A DNA stretch of 13,362 nt from contig JAOXYB010040284.1 in the NCBI GenBank assembly GCA_028565635.1, positions 14,588 to 27,949 on the forward strand, given 5' to 3'. This stretch comes from Phoronis ovalis (Eukaryota; Phoronida; Phoronidae). A model generated the notes under the pieces. That model was not told the origin of the DNA and made no database searches. It was given only the letters and a program-made list of their open reading frames with translations. This document shows positions 8,069 to 13,362 of the stretch, piece after piece. A program made the position numbers and the translations under genes. Each line of letters begins with the position of its first letter. Position 1 is the first letter of the stretch.

Positions 8069-11000
8069 GTAAGTCGACGGAAGCAATATTTTCAAATCCT
8101 TCAACACTGCAAAGAAGTAACTACAGATTAGTAATAAAATTAGGCTGACATTGGTAATTAATATTTTAATGCATGACCATCCTTTTTTGCCTGGTCAAAA
8201 TTATTGCTATTCATGTCAGACTGTGGCTTAAACAATGTTGGTAGCTAGGATATAAACAAATTAATTTACCATGTAAAGATTTATCATGTAATTGCATTTT
8301 CTTCAGATTGGCAAAACTAGGTGTTACTACCTCTAAAGAGATAACTCCATCTACTAATGAGAGCACAGAGGAAACAAATGCCCATAACATATATAAACCA
8401 CATAAACACACAAAGAAAAAGGAAGAAATATTGCAGAGCGATGCAAGTAAATTCCACCAGTTCATGTATGCATATGCAGAAAGTAAAGCTTTCTCAGGTT
8501 TTATACTCATTGTGATTTTGTGTAACACTTTGTTTCTGATTCTGCAGACATGGCAAGTAATAGCTATATATGGAGGTAAGTATTATAATTTTTACACATT
8601 ATCCAAATAAAACACCGGACCATATGTAAAACTCATGCTTGCACCTTCTGTTATATAATTAGCCGGGATTTTTTGTGGATACTTTTTTGTTGAAAGCATG
8701 GTAAGAAAATAATTCTACAAAACAAAAGACACAATAAGGGAAACTTGCTTTTTAACTAATTGTATACCTTTTTTCAATATTTCTTGTTAATGCAAGTAAA
8801 TTGTTTGTTATTGCTTGAAAGTCTAGCTGTTCCAGAAATCTGAAATATCTCGCCAAAATCTGAAATATATCATTTCAGCGTAAAATTTCAACTTACTTGA
8901 GTTATAAATATTGTAGGGCCCTGGCTGCAAAATTTGTATGCCAATGCAAGGAACTCTTGTTACTCTTTAATGCTATCATGTTCTTTTTAGATTGGTACTT
9001 CTCCATGTGCGACAGCATTTTTTTGGGCATTTACATTATGGAATGCGTTATAAAGATTTATGTGTTCAGAAAGCATTATTTTTTAGAGCCATGGAATATG
9101 TTAGGTAATTTTTTTTAAAATTATTTGCAAATGGAGGATATTGCCCTGGTTGTATACTATGCTGACACTAACTGACAAAACCAAATAGCAATAATTATGC
9201 ACAATCCAAGTTAAAACTGAATACATGGCCATTAATTTTTCACAATATACTCAATAAGTATTGGTTCTTTAAAATTGTAATAGAATTAATTGAGCTTTAA
9301 TTTAAGCTGTATTCAATATATCCTATTCTTTATTTTTACTTAATTGTGAACTGGCAATCAGTTTTGCAGCAGTAATATCAGCTCGTAAGAAATTGAAAAC
9401 GGCATTTTGATCCCGGCCAGCAATGTTTCTTTTAACTTATTAATAAAAGTATGTGTAATGTAACATTTTTTAATATTCATAAAAGTCATATTTTTTATAT
9501 TATGCCTACATAAATACATAAAGTTTTTAGAAAAGTTTAGGTAAGGGAAACGCTGTTTTTTCAATTCAGTGATTAATTTTTGTCTTTTTACAGATTTTGT
9601 GATTGTGCTATTTGGTGTTGTTCGCTTTACCTTGCCCTTAGTATTAAAATCAACGGAGGGTTTAAGTGCTGCTGCTGTATTGCGCTTTCTCAAGGTATTC
9701 AAAGCCATTAGAGCAATCAGGGCTTTGCGAGTGCTCCGAACCATTAGGTAAATATATTTTGTAAATATAAATTTAGAAAATTTAGATATTTTTTTAATGA
9801 GAACCTTATGTTTCTTATAGCACAATAAGTTTCTTTTCTATTCTTATGTGTTTTATTGTTTATTTTAAATTATAATGCATTTAGTTGTTTCACACATATT
9901 ATTATGCCCTACATGGTCACTTTATGTTGCTTTGAAATTTATTAATCTATGAAATGCTCCCAGGGAAATACTAAAAAAACATGTACCTACATTGTAGACT
10001 TTACTTACAGATTTCTTGCCAATCTTCAAGTTATTGTGACAACGTGTTTGCAGTCAATACAATCCATGGGAGCCATTGTTGGCTTGATGATTCTTTTTAT
10101 GTGTATCCTTTCTTTCACACCTGGCTTAAGAGATACTTAAAACCTTGTAAAATTCATGTAAAGCCATAAACAGGTCATATGAGCAATTTTATTGTAAGTT
10201 GTAACTATTGCACCAACATGCTCTTAATAGTTGCATTGCAAGTAAGGATGTAGTTTCTCAAAATCAAGTCCTTCATTGAGACACATGACAAGTAATTGTG
10301 TTCTCGCCGGTCACACTGGAAAGCATTCTCTTTTATATACTTTCAACAAATTTAAGATATTCGTGTGACAGTTTTTTGCAGCAGAATTGATTATTGTCGG
10401 GCACGGTTCCAGGATTTCAGGTTGGGGAATTCGATTTTTATAAAAATCGTAGCATATTTTGCAATTTTTGTCACCATTTTTATGCCCATTGCAAATAGTG
10501 CGTGGGCATATCGTTGTAGGCTACGTTGTCATTGTTGTTGTATGTAACATACTTTCTTTGTCTTGCATTTGTTTTGCAATAGACACTGTCTACCAACTTA
10601 GGCAGACATTGTTATTTTCAAGTAAAATAAGATTGAAAAAATTTAGTTTTTGTTAGGGGTTCAATCGCACTCCCCCCCTAAAACTGATTGTCAAGTTGCA
10701 ATGCATTTTGCAGAATGAATTCAGTATCTTTTGCCAGGAAAGTCATTTATAACTTACCCGTTGACATTATTATTTACTTTATGAATGTATATATTGTGCA
10801 GTGTGTACCTGACCTTCTTACCAGATATGTTTGCTGTCATTGGATTGGGGTTGTACAACAAAGTAGATCCTGAACGATTTGGAAATCTTGGCATAGCACT
10901 TTTCACACTTTTTCAAATCTTAACCCTGGATGATTGGTTCTTTATCTATACGGATGCTGTTAAAAAAGATCCAGGTAAGTAACCATTTTACAAACAAATA

Positions 11001-13162
11001 TTTTTTAACAAAAAATATGTTTTTATGTAGTATTGCAACTCTAAATTAAATTTTCAGTATGTAGCTTAAAATAATTATTTTTATTTATTTTGCCACATCA
11101 AAAAGATAGCCCTGAATAACTGAGTTGGTCATGCAGGGTCGATTTTTATAATTTTTTATTTTAAAAAAATCGTTTAAGAGCGAAAGCCATTAAAAACTAA
11201 GTTGGCTGGGATTTTTTTAGTGTTAAAAGAAAAGAATATCAAAAATTGATATTTTTTTTAATCTGTTGTTTGTAGTGGTTGTGCCCGTTAAACAAAGTTT
11301 TATAAAAATAAAAGTGTAAATGCCAAAAATATAATTTTTATGCTATATATCATTATTTTCTGCTACCACAGAGTTAGAAACCATGTAAATAGTGCCTTGT
11401 GACACAGTAATAGTAAAATTGAATATTTTGTACATTTTATAATTGCAGATACTGGACACATTTTAGTATTCCTAATTATCTATATAGTAGTGGAATATTT
11501 CATATTTTTAAAGTGAGTAATCATATAGTACATGTACGTATATTATATTTTCCTAATGAAAGTGTTAGATGTTCCTTTAAATCATCATCTTCGCAATACC
11601 AAGGGAATATTCTCACATACCGTTCCTATGGGTGCATACAAAGAGAGAATCTCCTGCGTTTGGAGGATGTTAAATTTTGAGCTTCTTTGTAGCTGTAACC
11701 TCTGGTATCTTACAAAGAAAATTGATGAAAAAGTATTAAAATTTTATTGCCAGTTGTAGTCATTATCTGAGAGAAATGTCTTATATCCATTTCAAAATTT
11801 TCGAAGATGTTTTTAAATTGGGAGCATTTTTAAATTATAAAATAGACAAGTGTCTATTTGAGAAAATAAGGTAATAATTTTTACTGGTGTTATTTTGGCT
11901 GTTATTTCTTATACTATAAAGTTCTGTTTATATTTTACAAGCTCACTGTCATTGAAAATCATGTTGCCTTACAGATGAAGCAGAGAGAAAGCAATTTTTG
12001 ACACAAACTCAAAGTATCTATTCTGTTTTAAGTTCTATCTTTTATAGCTTATTTGTTGCCGTACTTGTGGACAACTTTCAATTGACTCTTGAAGCAGCTG
12101 ATAAGGCCAGACAGAAAAAGGTATTGTATAATAGTGCTTCTGTGCTTCTTGGAAGACAATTTCATTTACACATTAATTTGCATGTATTTGTCTTTTACAT
12201 TCTACATGTTTGGACATTTACAAGTCTTTCACATATACTATACATCATCCAATGCTTCTTGGAAAATCTTTCACATATTACCTGTGATAAACTCAGGTTG
12301 TCAACTTTTTTAAATTGATCCAATAGTGCAGTATATGAAACTGTTGCACATTAGCACAAGTTGAGATGTAATAAATTTTTTCAACATGGTTTAAACACCA
12401 ATGAGTTGGATGATGCATTCATCTGCTAGTTCATTACCATATAATTATATATATTGGGATGGCCTGCATACATGGTTTTCCATTGGCCTAAAAAAAAATG
12501 TATTATTGAAATGTAGCTAGTGATTGACTAAATTGAAAAATATAATAACTTGCCACTGGATGAAATAAAAGATAAAAGGATAATCTTATAATTTAGGCTT
12601 AGAATAAAAGCAGATAAAAAGTGCAAGTTAAAATAATGTTTAAGGCGAATTTGAGGAGGGATATTGGACATGGTTGAAGTTGAGCCAAGAAAACACAAAC
12701 AACGGAACTTTGGGAAAATGTAATATATACAGACTATACATTAGATTATAATTTTTTCTTTCCTTTTTGTACACCTTTTACTAGGCTTTTCAGTAACATA
12801 AAAATGTGGTGGGTGATTTTTTTATTATTGAATGTGAAAGACACTGACAATGAGATCCCATCTAATGGCCAACATTTAAATATAAATTAATTTATATATG
12901 AATTAACAATTTAAGTTAACATGTTATGGTTCATGAGAGACATGTATGCCAGAATTTTCTGTTGCTTTGTTGTTTCATCTGTTTATGAAAAAAAATCATT
13001 TTTAGTTGTAAAAGCATGAGTGTATGTTCTAAAATGCTTTAGGAAAGTGAACAATTTCAACAATTTTGTTTCAGAAATTGGAATCTACAACAGAAGGAGG
13101 AGAAAATAGTGATTCAGATGAAGACCTTTTTCGAGATGATGATGATGATGATGATGATGAAG
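7935..13162 (+). CDS. CatSper1-like sperm calcium channel subunit, 3' end uncertain
   Basis: CatSper1 is one of four pore-forming subunits of the sperm flagellar calcium channel. Nine coding exons join in phase (7935-8068, 8307-8575, 8991-9104, 9594-9747, 10011-10102, 10825-10974, 11449-11512, 12048-12120, 13075-13162) for at least 379 residues. Approximate layout: cytosolic N-terminus 1-105, S1 108-125, S2 140-161 with Glu152, S3 170-190 with Asp173, S4 202-224, S5 242-264, pore filter T288-L-D-D-W292, S6 309-333. The filter within TLFQILTLDDW and the S6 end (YFIFLNLFVAVLVDNF) fit CatSper1 better than CatSper2, 3 or 4 as I recall them. The protein lacks the long His-rich N-terminus of mammals. 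After S6 comes a short basic stretch and an acidic tail. The frame may splice at 13162 into sequence beyond the window, or end at TAG 13201-13203 (392 residues). Tissue expression cannot be seen here. Confidence 0.9.
8307..8575 (+). CDS. CatSper1 coding exon 2 (N-terminal domain and S1)
   Basis: This exon encodes residues 46-134. The first half is polar and Thr/Glu/Lys-rich with only a few His. S1 follows at about 108-125 (FILIVILCNTLFLILQ). The acceptor is TTCTTCAG and the donor GGAG|GTAAGT. A 105-codon minus-strand frame across it is an antisense shadow. Confidence 0.92.
8991..9104 (+). CDS. CatSper1 coding exon 3 (S2)
   Basis: This exon completes Asp135 and encodes residues 136-172. S2 carries Glu152 in IYIMECVIKIYV, the usual acidic countercharge of a voltage sensor. 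EPWNML then leads into S3. The acceptor is TTCTTTTTAG and the donor TTAG|GTAATT. Confidence 0.93.
9594..9747 (+). CDS. CatSper1 coding exon 4 (S3 and S4)
   Basis: This exon completes Asp173 and encodes residues 174-223. S3 is FVIVLFGVVRFTLPLVL. S4 has a basic residue at every third position: R203, K206, K209, R212, R215, R218 and R221, with R224 completed by the next exon. The acceptor is TTTTTACAG and the donor TTAG|GTAAAT. Confidence 0.95.
10011..10102 (+). CDS. CatSper1 coding exon 5 (S4-S5 linker and S5)
   Basis: This exon completes Arg224 and encodes residues 225-254. The linker FLANLQVIVTTCLQSIQSMG precedes the S5 helix (AIVGLMILFM). The donor is ATGT|GTATCC; reading past it gives a stop after 12 codons. 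The phase fits the next exon. Confidence 0.92.
10432..10449. repeat. perfect 18-base palindrome in a CatSper1 intron
   Basis: CGATTTTTATAAAAATCG is fully self-complementary. A looser relative with arms CGATTTTT (11140-11147) and AAAAATCG (11165-11172) lies in the next intron. Confidence 0.6.
10481..10510. repeat. inverted repeat with 8-base arms
   Basis: TATGCCCA (10481-10488) and TGGGCATA (10503-10510) are perfect complements with a 14-base loop, 32 bases beyond the palindrome at 10432-10449. Confidence 0.5.
10825..10974 (+). CDS. CatSper1 coding exon 6 (end of S5, pore loop)
   Basis: This exon completes Tyr255 and encodes residues 256-304. It ends S5 (MFAVIGLGLY), gives the DPERFGN turret and carries the pore helix and filter, T288-L-D-D-W292. 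The filter aspartates set calcium selectivity in this family. The acceptor is CTTACCAG and the donor CCAG|GTAAGT. Confidence 0.96.
11449..11512 (+). CDS. CatSper1 coding exon 7 (first part of S6)
   Basis: This exon completes Asp305 and encodes residues 306-325 (ILVFLIIYIVVEYFIFL), plus two bases of Asn326. The acceptor is AATTGCAG and the donor TTAAA|GTGAGT. At 64 bases it is too short to stand out as an open frame. Confidence 0.92.
12048..12120 (+). CDS. CatSper1 coding exon 8 (end of S6)
   Basis: This exon completes Asn326 and encodes residues 327-350: LFVAVLVDNFQ, the end of the pore-lining helix, and a basic segment (KARQKK). The acceptor CTTTTATAG gives the correct phase after exon 7. 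An in-frame upstream acceptor at 11974 could give a longer version, described in the findings. Confidence 0.9.
13075..13162 (+). CDS. CatSper1 coding exon 9 (acidic tail), end uncertain
   Basis: This exon encodes residues 351-379: a Ser/Glu-rich stretch and then Arg followed by eight Asp from a (GAT)8 run. The acceptor is TTGTTTCAG and the phase is 0. A weak donor GAAG|GTGTTA at 13163 may lead to more exons. Otherwise the frame reads 13 more codons to TAG at 13201-13203. The family's usual C-terminal coiled-coil region, about 100 residues long in mammals, is not visible here. Confidence 0.75.
13135..13158. repeat. (GAT)8 microsatellite in coding sequence
   Basis: Eight uninterrupted GAT units in frame encode eight Asp in the CatSper1 tail. 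Length changes would stay in frame. Confidence 0.95.
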
Positions 13163-13315
13163 GTGTTACTTCTTTTTATACGATATCTTTTGTTAATGAT
13201 TAGCTTGTTAATCCATGTGTCCAGTCACTCACTGCCGCTAATTTAATTTTCCCGGCTGCAGAATTATTTGATTTCCAAGTTGTATTCATACATACATTGC
13301 CTGCATGAACTAAAA

Positions 13316-13321
13316 AATAAA
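13316..13321 (+). terminator. candidate poly(A) signal
   Basis: AATAAA about 113 bases past the TAG at 13201-13203. It would fit a CatSper1 transcript that ends here, but AT-rich sequence gives such hexamers by chance. Confidence 0.25.
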
Positions 13322-13362
13322 TTAAAAATTTATGTAGTCTGGGTTATGAAGTTTGAGTATAT

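Larger units (their letters stand above)
8069..13074 (+). other. CatSper1 introns
   Basis: Introns between the coding exons lie at 8069-8306, 8576-8990, 9105-9593, 9748-10010, 10103-10824, 10975-11448, 11513-12047 and 12121-13074. All are GT-AG and AT-rich. The 10103-10824 and 10975-11448 introns hold short palindromes, listed separately. A 13-base direct repeat (AAATCTGAAATAT) occurs at 8836 and 8856. The 75-codon frame at 11532-11759 has no conserved features. I saw no RNA gene. Confidence 0.8.

Noticed and set aside
8211-8528. 105-codon minus-strand frame with hydrophobic segments
   Set aside because: It is antisense to the CatSper1 S1 exon, whose splice sites and family match are clear.
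9358-9825. 155-codon minus-strand open frame, the longest in the window
   Set aside because: It is antisense to the CatSper1 S3-S4 exon and its AT-rich flanks. The Arg/Lys-rich stretch is a by-product, and it has no sign of a separate gene.
11532-11759. 75-codon plus-strand open frame in a CatSper1 intron
   Set aside because: It lies between two well-supported exons, has no conserved features, and does not fit the reading phase of either neighbour.

Overview
This is an AT-rich, intron-rich animal nuclear window. Both recognisable genes are split by GT-AG introns of about 240 to 1,200 bases. One is a sperm-type CatSper channel subunit, a family known from many metazoans but missing from insects and nematodes. 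An invertebrate, perhaps marine, that has kept CatSper is a reasonable guess; the sequence does not identify the species.

Layout. Positions 1-260 are a tandem repeat with a 52-base unit, five copies. A poorly understood plus-strand gene seems to end at a TAG at 1595-1597; its probable last exon is 1445-1597 and an upstream exon may end at 305. Facing it is a complete minus-strand gene for alpha-SNAP (NAPA): nine coding exons from the ATG at 7137 down to the TAG at 2004, joining to exactly 882 nt and a 293-residue protein. From about 7138 to 7617 lies a compact promoter region with strong matches to NRF1, ZNF143/Staf and ETS sites plus a CACGTG E-box. A CatSper1-like gene then runs on the plus strand: an untranslated exon ending at 7617, an ATG at 7935 exactly at a splice acceptor, and nine coding exons that reach 13162 or a stop at 13203. 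It encodes a six-transmembrane channel subunit with eight regularly spaced basic residues in S4 and the pore filter TLDDW.

The two main genes are head to head, with start codons about 800 bases apart and one promoter region between them. Alpha-SNAP with NSF takes apart SNARE complexes and is needed for acrosomal exocytosis; CatSper carries the sperm flagellar calcium current. Shared promoter use, and any functional link in sperm, are inferences from position. All exons were assembled by hand from splice sites, phase continuity and remembered family sequences; no alignment was run. Introns hold small repeats, palindromes and one possible alternative S6 exon, listed as findings.
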